Below, one piece after another: positions 28,448 to 38,711 of a DNA stretch of 64,000 nucleotides. Under the pieces are notes generated by a model. The model ran no database searches and was not told the DNA's origin. It was given only the letters and a program-made list of their open reading frames with translations. Both the position numbers and the translations under genes were made by a program. The stretch comes from a virus: IMG/VR virus record IMGVR_UViG_3300035670_013228, positions 62,001 to 126,000 of that record, one strand, 5' to 3'. The first letter of the stretch is position 1; each line of letters starts with the position of its first letter.

Positions 28448-30049
28448 ATGATAAATTTTGTATTAGTTGGTAATAATGCCAATATCACACCGGCCTCTAA
28501 TCCTATTGTGGATATTAGGAATATTCCGGAAAATATCAAACTTCCGGATAGTATGATCAGACCGAATACTAATGGACCACATTTACTAAACGGAGTTAGA
28601 ACAATTTCTCATGTATCTGTTTTACCAGATAGTAGCTTAACACCGCTATTTCATGGATCAACATATAATAAAGTTTCTATAATGAGTTTAGATGGCATTT
28701 TTTCTCCTGTATCTTTTTATCCAACACCATATAACACAACCTATAGTATGATTCCGTATTCTAGAAGTAAATGTCCTTATTGTAATGGTACCGAAAGATA
28801 TACTACTTTTATAACTGATTTTTCAGCTTTGCCACAAATGGATAATCCTAATAAAGATACTTTTATTAATTTTAAGAATGCTTGGTTAAATAGCATATTT
28901 CCCGGAAGAACCTTAAATAATAGAGAATGTAAGTTTTGTGTTCCAGATACAGACAAAGCTATAAAAAGAAATAAAAGTGCTACTCCTTCGGAAACTATGC
29001 CACCATACCTTATAGGAAGTGGAAATGATTTAGAAATTATAGATAATAGATCTAATTTATTTGCTGGTACTAATAATGTTATTAATAAATTCACTTTAAA
29101 TCCTTTGATTATGTCAAATGGAGAATTTGCCAACTCTGGATCCAAACAAATAGACGATAATTGTACACATAATGTTAATATTGTCGGATTTGGTATGGGC
29201 GTTCCTAACGAAAAAGGTTCCATATGTAGTACTCATTCATTAGAAATGAATAAGAATTTTTCTGAAAATGATATAGACTATGCAGATGGTTTAAGACAAA
29301 GTAATCAAAGATTTTTTGGCTTAAGGGGTCCAATAATAGTTCATGGTTGGGGATACGACAGAGAAGGTTATCCGGTACCAAATTCTTCAGGAGAATTTAA
29401 ATATAATAACGAAGGAGAGATTGTTAGAGATGCTGATAATAATCCAGTTTTTAAAAATCAGCAGCTACAAGAGAATGGAGAATATTCTGCTCCATATAAA
29501 GAAAAAACATTTTACAAAGGATGGGCTTCATTGCCGAATACATGGCCAGTTGGTCCGATAGATTTAAGATGGGACGAAGATGCTGAAGTTTGGACAATAG
29601 GAGCAATGTATAAGCCAGTATGGATTACTATCGAACATGATCTAGTAGATGAAAATCCTGTTAGAGGTGTTATAGAAGATGGCATGACAGACTCTACACC
29701 ATTACCTAATGGTCTGAGAAAAGTGGTCTTTGTTAAAGACTCCTCTTTGTTATTCAAGTCTCCAAGAGAAGCTGCTTTATATTGTAAATACAATCCGGAT
29801 AATGGATTTTATGAACCAATTTATAATCGTCCGTTTGTTACTACTGGAAGAATAACAAATAGTCAACAGGCATTAATAGACAAAGCATATACTGTTAAAG
29901 CAGCTAGAAATTCTTCTGCTGGAATTACAACGGTGGAAAGCTATGTGACCCTATACGATAATCCTTTAGGATTTTCTGTTCGTAGTAATATCGTAGGAAT
30001 CTTTAATTTTATGAATGGTAAGTGGACTCTAACAAGTATAAATGATTAA
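28448..30049 (+). CDS. Virion-region protein with two CxxC pairs
   Basis: This 533-residue product is of unknown function. Residues ~108-113 contain SKCPYCNGT and residues ~158-163 contain RECKFCVPD, two CxxC pairs about 50 residues apart that could bind one zinc ion. A third feature is the HGWGYDREGYP motif near residue 300, which resembles segments of phage tail-associated proteins. The start is preceded by AAGGAAAA with 8-base spacing. The gene ends 2 bases before the next start codon, suggesting translational coupling. Confidence 0.55.
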   Translation: MINFVLVGNNANITPASNPIVDIRNIPENIKLPDSMIRPNTNGPHLLNGVRTISHVSVLPDSSLTPLFHGSTYNKVSIMSLDGIFSPVSFYPTPYNTTYSMIPYSRSKCPYCNGTERYTTFITDFSALPQMDNPNKDTFINFKNAWLNSIFPGRTLNNRECKFCVPDTDKAIKRNKSATPSETMPPYLIGSGNDLEIIDNRSNLFAGTNNVINKFTLNPLIMSNGEFANSGSKQIDDNCTHNVNIVGFGMGVPNEKGSICSTHSLEMNKNFSENDIDYADGLRQSNQRFFGLRGPIIVHGWGYDREGYPVPNSSGEFKYNNEGEIVRDADNNPVFKNQQLQENGEYSAPYKEKTFYKGWASLPNTWPVGPIDLRWDEDAEVWTIGAMYKPVWITIEHDLVDENPVRGVIEDGMTDSTPLPNGLRKVVFVKDSSLLFKSPREAALYCKYNPDNGFYEPIYNRPFVTTGRITNSQQALIDKAYTVKAARNSSAGITTVESYVTLYDNPLGFSVRSNIVGIFNFMNGKWTLTSIND

Positions 30050-30051
30050 AA

Positions 30052-33000
30052 ATGGGATGCGGAATATATACAAAAAGTTTTATAGATGATATTAATATTA
30101 ATACAGCTTCTATTAATATAGATGCACTTAGATTAATTACATCTTTTCAATTATATAGTGATAATATTTCGGGTTTATGGCAACCTATTGTGATAGAGGA
30201 ATCACAATCATCTGCTATATATTGCGAACCCCTAATACAAGTTAAAAAAGATTTTAACAATGCTCTTAATCCATGTAATTGTAGTAACAATCAGATTAGA
30301 GATTTGACAAATAATTATTATGACATTTATAATGAAACAGATTTTAATTGTAATTATTGCTGCAATCCGTGTACAGGAATTTTGGATAATGATCCGGAAG
30401 ATCCAGAAAATGAGCCACTAACAACCTCTTGTGATGTTCAGTTTCATTCGGATGATTTTTTAGCAAAAGTTCCTGTTCTTAATCAGTCTTATATTTCTGG
30501 TTTTTATGATTGGAAACACCTTAAACAATTTCCAGCATGTAATAATCCTGGTTTAGGAATAGAACAATTTATTAGTTTTAGCGGCTTTGCTATAGATTGG
30601 AAGCTAAAAGAGACAATATCCGAAATTCCATATGATTCTACAACATCCTATCACATCAATGAGTATACACACAATAAGTCGTATGAAAAATCTGAATTAT
30701 TAAGTAGTACATGTGGTAACTTTATATTATTGTCTTTAGATCCTGAATATAATAATTATAGAGTACAATACTCTGGTATGTTTGGTGCTCTAGGAACATC
30801 CGCTATTATACCCACAGTCGAAAGTTTTACAAAACCATATGGTTTTTCTGAAAATAATTACAAAAATATTTTCTTAAATAGACAAAAAAGAGCTTCTCAT
30901 TGGAAATGGCAATATACTAGTGGTATTATGGGTTGGTACAGATATTTTGATATAGGCAGAGTAAATGATCAAAGGCCGATTCCCGGAGTAGATTTTTATA
31001 TTAGTCCCGGCGATGTTTTTTTTGCTAAGAATGAAGGGCCAGAACCAGCTAATACAAATTTTGATTTCGATGAACCGCCCGGCCCATCCCATCCTAGCGA
31101 GGGAGAATTACCAAAGTGTCCATCAGGACTTAAAGTAGTTGACGGTACAACATTTTTAGGAATTATTCCACCGAGTTCTAATTTTATTTATATATCTCAA
31201 AATTTATATGAAAGATTTTATAATCTATATTCTACATATACTGAGATAGGTTTAAATCATAATAAAGCCTTCAACTTATCCGCATTAATGTGTACATCTC
31301 CACTATACGATGGTATAACAACAAATTTATTAGATAAAGAAGCAAGAAATTTATATTCTGAATTTAATGATTTTGAACAAATAGATCTATTAAATAAAAA
31401 TATGTTAAGAGGCACAAAATATGATTCTGCTAATAATTTAAATTATATTTCTAATAGAGAAGAATTGGTAAAAACTTTATATGCTAAATATGGAGGATAC
31501 GAATGGATTCCTCCTAGATCAACCGTAATAAAAAATTTACCTATTGATAATAGAAGTAATTCTGTATATATAGATTTAGATTTTGATATGGTAATGGATA
31601 TAGATAAAGTTAAATTTAGAAATATTAACTCTAAACCGTATCGTGTATGCGAATCGTCTCCTATGGATGACGAGAGAATTAGTAAAAAGTTTTACTATGA
31701 TCAACATCTAGAATTTGGAAATTTAAACGTAAAAACAAGTGTTGATACCAATTTAAGATTTAGTAATCCATGTGACCCAGAAAATTCTAGTTATTCAATT
31801 TATGGGAACATAGTATATAATGATGTGGTTTTAAAAAGTAAGCCAATATTTAGTGGAGTAACTAGTTTTACTAACAAATATACTAATAATACATTTAACA
31901 GATCATATAAGGCGATAGCTTTTAATCCACATTTAGACTTATTGGCAACTCATCCTAATGGAGGAATATATTTTAATGCTGGCTCTTTTGGCGAAAATGA
32001 AACAGTAGTATTCAATACAAATATTACATCAGCTAGATCGAATGGAATTTCTATTACTTTTACTACCAAAGATGTGGGTATAAAATTATATAAAGTATAT
32101 GCTGCAAAATTACAGTCGGATACACCAGGAACAGAATCTTGTTTAAGATTTCCGGCAGACGAATCTAAATGTAAATGTTATGGATTAAATATTAGTCATT
32201 ATAATAATCATCCCATAAGTTGTGATACATCTCGTATTAGATTAAGTTCTTCTCCATTTTTTGTACCAGGATTATCTACTAAATATAGTCCAAGACTTAA
32301 AAGATATGGTGGATATTCTATTGAAGAAGTTATAAGATTATTTGGTATCGGTGCTTTGTATGCTGATGGTACTCCACAAGAAAATTCACAGTTTTTGCCA
32401 ATTATAGATAAAAAATTAGATCCAGAATATCCTTATGAGTGTGAACAATCGGCCACAATAAAACTTACTAATTACTCTACTACAAATTATTATACTACGC
32501 TGAAAAATTTTAGCACAAGATATAGTGACATCTATATTTCTATTTATGAACCATCAGACTTATTAGGACAACAATGGATATATGTACAAACCGATGGTGA
32601 TCAAGATGTGTTTGTGGAGAATACATCTTGGAAAAGATTTTTAAATAAGGTCACGGCCAATAATGTTACAGTTTATGATCAGCAAGAAAAAATCTTATTT
32701 CAAAAAGGCTCTAATATAACAGATCCTTTACTTATTAGTATTACCAATCCTTTTATTAATGCTCTATTAGGAAATTCTAATGAAAGATTGTCTATTCCCA
32801 CAGTGATAACTGATTCTATAACAAACCAAGTTTTAGCTTTTTCAGATCCTTGTGATCCTTTCAGAGGATATATTCCTCCAGAAACAACTATTAGAACAGG
32901 AAGAAACAGAGGAGATGAGATATCAGAAACATATATCACTATTAAACAAAAGCCCAGAAAACAATTTTTAGCATATAGAGTGTACAATATACCGGCCAGT

Positions 33001-36000
33001 CCTGATGGACCTAAACTTTACGAAAGAGATCAGAATATAGTTGGAATTGGTATGAAAGGCGCATATCATCCTAATTTTGGTATAACTTACGAAAGTAACC
33101 CATCGTTTGCTGGTCCAGTTATAGACGAAGACGGAAGAATACAATACGACACTAATCTTAATGGTGGTTTACAAGGAGATGGAGAAAAAACATATATATT
33201 TGATTTATATAACGATACAGCAACTATATTGGAACAAATTAGTAATTTCGATATTCATAGAAAACCTAGATTATTACTTATTCGAGGATTATCGGGCGTC
33301 GGACCGAACACCGGCAAGAGGTACTATAATATGGAACCCTTTTATAGTAATAGGGGTGGATATAGATTAAATAATATTGATTATATAGGATCTCCTAAGT
33401 TTTTTCTTTACGGGGATCCGTCGATCACACACCAACCTGATCCTTACATTATACAAGAACGAAGTGGTGATGCTTTAACAAGTTATTTGAACTTTATTAA
33501 TGATCTAAATAGACAAGCCAATGCTCCCATACTAGTGCCAGCAAGACCAAAAACAAATCTGTCTTTAGACTATATTTTACAGACTCAACCAGGTTTGGAA
33601 CAATGCGAAAATTCCGACTTACCGGTTGGTGGTGTTGATGGATTTCCTATAAATATTGCTAATTTATGGGGACAAAATATTAAAAATTGGCCAGACAAGA
33701 ATAGATTTTGGAATCCTATTTTTACTTCTGATCCTAGAGTAGTTAGATTTTATGGGTCTAGACCATACTTTAGGATTCCAGAAAAACGAACAGTAGAAGA
33801 CCTTTCTGATACTATCGATTCGTTAGATGACTTTATGTCGCAAACAGACATTTTGCCAGAATTAGTATCTAATACTATTTTATTATTCAAAAGTGGTTAT
33901 TATTTTTATGCTGGACCCACACGAACAGTTGCTACTAGCTATATTTTTGTTGGTAGAGATATCAGCATATTAACTAATTATAGTAATTTAAATATAGATT
34001 ATAAAAATTTTTCTTCTACAGGTTATGTTTATAACACAGAAACAGAATGCGATACTGCTGTAGAGTTATATAGAGTATCATCTTTATCTGGTCCGTTTTT
34101 AATGCCAACCGACGATAATGGTAATAGACTGCTCAGAGTTGTAGGTTCTAATGTTATAGTCGGTAAAAAAATTGTTGTACAAATCACCAACAAAGAAGGA
34201 CAACCAATTTTAGGAGGATCAGGATCAGAAGATAATACATATATTAAAATTTATACAGAATTTAGATTTAGAGACAAGATATTAGATACTGATTTTGATT
34301 TGGTGTGGCCAACCGAACCGAATAGATCATCCGTAGTAGTTTACGACGGTAGAATGATATCAACAGATAAAGATATTTTATTGTCTAATAAAAAATATAT
34401 GACAAAATGGGGAGATTTAATAAAATATGATAATGAGCTATTTAATAATCCTCATTTGTTTTCTTACGCACAAATACCTACGAGCATATATAATAATCTA
34501 TTTTTAAAACAAATTGTTAATGATAATTTATCTAGTGGTATTTTTAAATTAGATATTAATAGAGACAACACTAATGAATTAGATAGAATAGAGTGTTTAG
34601 GAAACATATCTTTACCGTTAGACTTACGATATTATACATCAGAAAACAAACCATACTATTGTATATATCAAAAATATGATTTGGATCATACCAAACCATG
34701 GAATATAGGACTAGACCAGTATCAAAATTATATTCCTATGATGGAAGTTAATTTTTCAGAAAAAATACCCGATGCTATGATTAGCGGTACGATACTATCT
34801 TCTGCGTTATATAGAAAAAACACAGTATTAGATTTTGCACCATTTTATCATATACCAGCTTTGGGCACAGAAGATGATTTTCTATTTAATGCTATTAATA
34901 ATGAAGAAGAAAGATTAAGAAGATCAAAAAGAATAAGTGAAATAGAAAAAATTAAAAGAGAACAAATATCTGATAATGCATATAGTCTTCGTAATGATTA
35001 TCGCCCCCCACAACATAATGTTTTTTTTATTAAGATACCGAATATTTTTAAAAGTACTATTGGTTTTTCTAATCCCAGAGGAGATTGGATAGAAACTTTG
35101 AAAGTTCAAACGCCAAGATATGTTTTAGCCAAAACTATATTAGAAGATAATCAAGTATCGCGAGATGATGTTAGACAAATATTTAGACCTATTAATCTTA
35201 ATATTATAGATAATCAAGCATTAATTAATAATAGCATGAATACTGATGCTTTTATTTTCGGTTCGGTAGAACGAGACACTCCTTTTATTTCTAGAACGAT
35301 ATATGCCGATATAGACAAACCAATGGATAATACTGTTGGCTGTGGATCAGAAAAATGCGAAATAACAACTGCTGGCGATATTAATTTAAGAGCTAACTAT
35401 ACTACATTTTTAAGTAGATATGCTACATATGAACAGTTACTACGCGGTACAAATTTTGAGCTCACATATGATGCTGGAACAGTTAATCTTGTTGGTTTGC
35501 GTCGTAATATGTCTAAAAAAATAGTTAGAACAATGTTGGATCCAGATAATCCTATTTTTTATGATAATACTTGTTTAACTACTACTCCAAAACCTAAAAT
35601 GCCATTTTATAGATTGCTTAATGATATAGACGCACAAGACTATTTGAATAACCAATATGCAGATAATGGAAATAGTATATCTCCAGAATTAGACATTTTA
35701 GATGATAATGCTAATGAAATGCTTTTTAGATTACTAAATGGTGAAAATCAAAAAATCAACAGAAAACAATTATTTAAGAAAAATTATATACTAACACAAA
35801 ATGAATTAATAAATTTTGTAGAACCAGAAATTACAGCTAAAGAAATTTATAATCAAATTTTATATAACTATGATAGTAGAATTAATCCAGGAGCTAATAT
35901 TAGTGGTTCATTAAATATTAATGGTACAAAAAATATTGGTGATTTTATTAGTATAGATATTTATAATGTAAATATACAGCTAAGTATTGTACAAGTTGAC

Positions 36001-38244
36001 GGAAACAATGTTGTATTAGTGGGTAATATTGGTAATAATAATGTTAATGAGCTTTTATATAGAAGAACAGAAACGCAAAATAGTTTGATAGTGGTTGAAT
36101 ATTCAACTTCGACATCTTCTGCGGCAGCAGCGGCGATATCGGCGGGATATCGTCCGGGAACAGGATCTGACGGAATTTTGGTACCACCCGACACAGAACC
36201 AAATATTATTCCTGCTGATCCGGAACCAACCGACGATAGCGAAAGTATAACACTAATAGCTACTCGTACTACTACTGATACTAGTATTGGTGTTTACGTT
36301 GATATAAGCATAAAAGAGGGATCTTGTGATCCGTGGAGAGAACCATTCGTAAGACCACCAGATTGTCCGGAACAAGGGGGATCCGAGATTGATCCAGTCA
36401 CTAATCTTCCTATTGGTGGACCCGTAGAAGAACCACCAGGATGTAAAGATCCTTGTCCATATGCTGGTGGAGCCGGGCTCGTAGATGGTCCAACAATGAT
36501 GACAGATATCCGAAGATGGAGAGGTTCAATAGAGTATGCTCCAACAACATGTGGGAAATCTAATTGGTACGATCCTTTTAAATATGGTTATTGTAGACAC
36601 ATAGATACTGAGGCTATTAAAAATAATCCAGAATTTAAACCAAAATGTGCAAATTGTAATTCATATTTTACTAATTATATTGATAATTACGATGGAATAG
36701 AAGGAGGTCCAGAATTTGATTATGAATTTCAAAAATGTTCTACCACATTTAGACTCAAAGGACACTTGTATAGACTTAAATTCACACCACAAAATGAAAG
36801 ACCATCATTTAGATGTAATCCGGAACTTTATAGTCCTTTCCTCCCAGCAAAAAATAATGCATGTACTGCAATTTTAGGAAATGTAGTAGGATGTTGGGCG
36901 GGTTGTACTCCTGGGCCAAAAAGTCCGAACTTTTGGCATCTGTCTAGAGTAGCAGATTGCTACAGCGATCCTTATGCACCATATTTTCTTTGTATTCCAA
37001 CTTTCGGAGATCCTTATCAATGTACTAAAGTATCAACAAGTAGCACAACCACAACAACTAGAAAAGTTTTCAAAAAAACCAAACAGATTGATTATGGTCC
37101 ATATACTCCACCAAGCTGTGCCGTTCCTTTTGTAAATATCTCATATACCAAAAATAAAGTAACTGTAAGCATACCATCTATCGGCAAAACTTACTGTTTA
37201 GCGATTAATTCTAATAGTAATTGTCCAATTATTAATATTGATATGCCCAAAAAATATACTGTAACAGAAAATATTACTAGTGAGTGTGTGAGCAATTGTG
37301 GAGATCCTGTTTCTATAGAAATTCAAGAAGAAAATAACGATTTTGATTTTGCTTATCAGGATTATACTGTGGTATGCGAACTAGGTCGTATATCTTATGG
37401 CGATTTACAGGGAGATGCTGTTGTAACAAATGGTTACAGGTGGCCCGATGGTTCATCAAGCGTACCACCGGGCGAATTTCCTCCGTGCGGAGATAGGGCC
37501 GGATGGATAATCTCGCTGTGCGGAGGAGGGCCGTTATGGTATAATTGTGGACCATTCTCCGAAAGAAATCTAACTTATGGAGGATGGACAGCTAGCGATA
37601 TGGCTGCTGGATGGAGACAAAAAATGGAAAATATATATAATAATGCTCAATTACCATGCAAGGTTAGTCCCGCAATACCAACAGAAGATATAATAGAAGG
37701 CATTATTCCTGGTTCATGCTCTTTAAATTTTCAAGATATTAGTCTTGAACAACCAAAATATAAAGATGTTAGTTATGATGAATTTGCTTCATCTTCATGG
37801 ACTGTAACTACATCTATTGCCTATATTACATATACCTATAGAAAAGCTAAAACTATACAAGATCATTTAATATCTGGAACTAATAATGGAAATATTAATA
37901 ATAGTATTGTAATAGAATATGAGAAAAATTCTTATATACCTTACGTGAGAACAGTAAACGGTATTGGCTCTTGTAAAGAGTTAGGTTTCCCACCGAGATT
38001 TCTAGCAGACACAGATTCGATTACAGGCGCATTATATAATACCTTTAAATTAACTTCACCGATTTATAGAAGAACATCTTGCGATACTGCTCCTACTTGT
38101 TATTATGATACTAAACTAGACGATAAACAAAGTCCTTGCAATTATGGAGATTGGATATGTTGGTCAACCGTCGGTTCTGCTAATAGAGCCTCGTTTTTAA
38201 ATAGAATATTCAAAGATCCTACAGGAAATAATAGGTGGGTATAA
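30052..38244 (+). CDS. Giant Cys-rich virion-region protein
   Basis: This 2,730-residue protein is not recognised. It contains several clusters of cysteines: NCNYCCNPC near residue 103, ESCLRFP...KCKCYG near residue 700, and many in the last 700 residues, including CKDPCPYAGG, KPKCANCNSYF and CYYDTKLDD...CNYGDWICW. Proline- and Glu/Asp-rich linkers occur near residues 330-345 and 2,035-2,065. No transmembrane segment, signal peptide or catalytic motif is obvious. The start has no Shine-Dalgarno sequence and lies 2 bases after the previous stop, so coupled translation is likely. Its position at the end of the tail block suggests a fibre or baseplate role. Confidence 0.55.
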   Translation: MGCGIYTKSFIDDININTASINIDALRLITSFQLYSDNISGLWQPIVIEESQSSAIYCEPLIQVKKDFNNALNPCNCSNNQIRDLTNNYYDIYNETDFNCNYCCNPCTGILDNDPEDPENEPLTTSCDVQFHSDDFLAKVPVLNQSYISGFYDWKHLKQFPACNNPGLGIEQFISFSGFAIDWKLKETISEIPYDSTTSYHINEYTHNKSYEKSELLSSTCGNFILLSLDPEYNNYRVQYSGMFGALGTSAIIPTVESFTKPYGFSENNYKNIFLNRQKRASHWKWQYTSGIMGWYRYFDIGRVNDQRPIPGVDFYISPGDVFFAKNEGPEPANTNFDFDEPPGPSHPSEGELPKCPSGLKVVDGTTFLGIIPPSSNFIYISQNLYERFYNLYSTYTEIGLNHNKAFNLSALMCTSPLYDGITTNLLDKEARNLYSEFNDFEQIDLLNKNMLRGTKYDSANNLNYISNREELVKTLYAKYGGYEWIPPRSTVIKNLPIDNRSNSVYIDLDFDMVMDIDKVKFRNINSKPYRVCESSPMDDERISKKFYYDQHLEFGNLNVKTSVDTNLRFSNPCDPENSSYSIYGNIVYNDVVLKSKPIFSGVTSFTNKYTNNTFNRSYKAIAFNPHLDLLATHPNGGIYFNAGSFGENETVVFNTNITSARSNGISITFTTKDVGIKLYKVYAAKLQSDTPGTESCLRFPADESKCKCYGLNISHYNNHPISCDTSRIRLSSSPFFVPGLSTKYSPRLKRYGGYSIEEVIRLFGIGALYADGTPQENSQFLPIIDKKLDPEYPYECEQSATIKLTNYSTTNYYTTLKNFSTRYSDIYISIYEPSDLLGQQWIYVQTDGDQDVFVENTSWKRFLNKVTANNVTVYDQQEKILFQKGSNITDPLLISITNPFINALLGNSNERLSIPTVITDSITNQVLAFSDPCDPFRGYIPPETTIRTGRNRGDEISETYITIKQKPRKQFLAYRVYNIPASPDGPKLYERDQNIVGIGMKGAYHPNFGITYESNPSFAGPVIDEDGRIQYDTNLNGGLQGDGEKTYIFDLYNDTATILEQISNFDIHRKPRLLLIRGLSGVGPNTGKRYYNMEPFYSNRGGYRLNNIDYIGSPKFFLYGDPSITHQPDPYIIQERSGDALTSYLNFINDLNRQANAPILVPARPKTNLSLDYILQTQPGLEQCENSDLPVGGVDGFPINIANLWGQNIKNWPDKNRFWNPIFTSDPRVVRFYGSRPYFRIPEKRTVEDLSDTIDSLDDFMSQTDILPELVSNTILLFKSGYYFYAGPTRTVATSYIFVGRDISILTNYSNLNIDYKNFSSTGYVYNTETECDTAVELYRVSSLSGPFLMPTDDNGNRLLRVVGSNVIVGKKIVVQITNKEGQPILGGSGSEDNTYIKIYTEFRFRDKILDTDFDLVWPTEPNRSSVVVYDGRMISTDKDILLSNKKYMTKWGDLIKYDNELFNNPHLFSYAQIPTSIYNNLFLKQIVNDNLSSGIFKLDINRDNTNELDRIECLGNISLPLDLRYYTSENKPYYCIYQKYDLDHTKPWNIGLDQYQNYIPMMEVNFSEKIPDAMISGTILSSALYRKNTVLDFAPFYHIPALGTEDDFLFNAINNEEERLRRSKRISEIEKIKREQISDNAYSLRNDYRPPQHNVFFIKIPNIFKSTIGFSNPRGDWIETLKVQTPRYVLAKTILEDNQVSRDDVRQIFRPINLNIIDNQALINNSMNTDAFIFGSVERDTPFISRTIYADIDKPMDNTVGCGSEKCEITTAGDINLRANYTTFLSRYATYEQLLRGTNFELTYDAGTVNLVGLRRNMSKKIVRTMLDPDNPIFYDNTCLTTTPKPKMPFYRLLNDIDAQDYLNNQYADNGNSISPELDILDDNANEMLFRLLNGENQKINRKQLFKKNYILTQNELINFVEPEITAKEIYNQILYNYDSRINPGANISGSLNINGTKNIGDFISIDIYNVNIQLSIVQVDGNNVVLVGNIGNNNVNELLYRRTETQNSLIVVEYSTSTSSAAAAAISAGYRPGTGSDGILVPPDTEPNIIPADPEPTDDSESITLIATRTTTDTSIGVYVDISIKEGSCDPWREPFVRPPDCPEQGGSEIDPVTNLPIGGPVEEPPGCKDPCPYAGGAGLVDGPTMMTDIRRWRGSIEYAPTTCGKSNWYDPFKYGYCRHIDTEAIKNNPEFKPKCANCNSYFTNYIDNYDGIEGGPEFDYEFQKCSTTFRLKGHLYRLKFTPQNERPSFRCNPELYSPFLPAKNNACTAILGNVVGCWAGCTPGPKSPNFWHLSRVADCYSDPYAPYFLCIPTFGDPYQCTKVSTSSTTTTTRKVFKKTKQIDYGPYTPPSCAVPFVNISYTKNKVTVSIPSIGKTYCLAINSNSNCPIINIDMPKKYTVTENITSECVSNCGDPVSIEIQEENNDFDFAYQDYTVVCELGRISYGDLQGDAVVTNGYRWPDGSSSVPPGEFPPCGDRAGWIISLCGGGPLWYNCGPFSERNLTYGGWTASDMAAGWRQKMENIYNNAQLPCKVSPAIPTEDIIEGIIPGSCSLNFQDISLEQPKYKDVSYDEFASSSWTVTTSIAYITYTYRKAKTIQDHLISGTNNGNINNSIVIEYEKNSYIPYVRTVNGIGSCKELGFPPRFLADTDSITGALYNTFKLTSPIYRRTSCDTAPTCYYDTKLDDKQSPCNYGDWICWSTVGSANRASFLNRIFKDPTGNNRWV

Positions 38245-38246
38245 TT

Positions 38247-38711
38247 ATGTTTTGTGAATTTGAAGATACAAAAAAAATCTATAATAATAAAAAAATCTAT
38301 AAATGTAAAAATTGCAAATTGGAAGTTGCTTTAGAAAATCCACAAACCAAAATTATTTGTTTTCATTTTACCAGGCAAGATATAGATGCTTCTTTATTAG
38401 CGGCTGATTTTCAACCATCAGTAAATTATGGTCATATAGATGATCCAACATCTTTTATAAGACAGCAGGCAGAAAATCATCTAGTAAAAATGGGCAAAGA
38501 TCCTGCTACTCCAACGTATGATCCAAAAGATTTATTATGTTCAGAGGACCAGATCAAAGACAGAATGAATATTTGTAAAACATGCGAATATTTTCAAAAT
38601 AATTCGTGTAATTTATGTGGTTGTTCTATTACTAGAGATAAAAACTATCATAATAAACTAGCTAATAAACAAGCTAGTTGTCCAGCTAAAAAATGGGGAC
38701 CTATTAGTTAG
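38247..38711 (+). CDS. Small Cys-motif (zinc-ribbon-like) protein
   Basis: The product (154 residues from this start) has an N-terminal YKCKNCKLEV and a C-terminal ICKTCEYFQNNSCNLCGC followed by CPAKKW. The C-terminal pattern C-x2-C...C-x2-CGC...CPxxKW is shared by many short phage and bacterial proteins and by domains such as DUF6171. I chose the ATG at 38247, two bases after the preceding stop, because GGTGGG lies 7 bases upstream; an in-frame GTG at 38235 overlaps the upstream gene. The gene ends in TAG immediately followed by TAA. Its 3' end overlaps the converging gene by 8 bases. Nucleic-acid binding is possible but unproven. Confidence 0.65.
   Translation: MFCEFEDTKKIYNNKKIYKCKNCKLEVALENPQTKIICFHFTRQDIDASLLAADFQPSVNYGHIDDPTSFIRQQAENHLVKMGKDPATPTYDPKDLLCSEDQIKDRMNICKTCEYFQNNSCNLCGCSITRDKNYHNKLANKQASCPAKKWGPIS
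38656..38679. terminator. Candidate terminator hairpin at the strand-convergence point
   Basis: An 8-bp perfect inverted repeat (AACTAGCT / AGCTAGTT) with an 8-base loop lies in the last codons of the + strand gene, about 25 bases past the end of the converging - strand gene. Read on the - strand it is followed by TATTATGATAGTTTTT, which contains a T run. It could end leftward transcripts. The stem is AT-rich and the T run is delayed, so the call is tentative. Confidence 0.35.
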
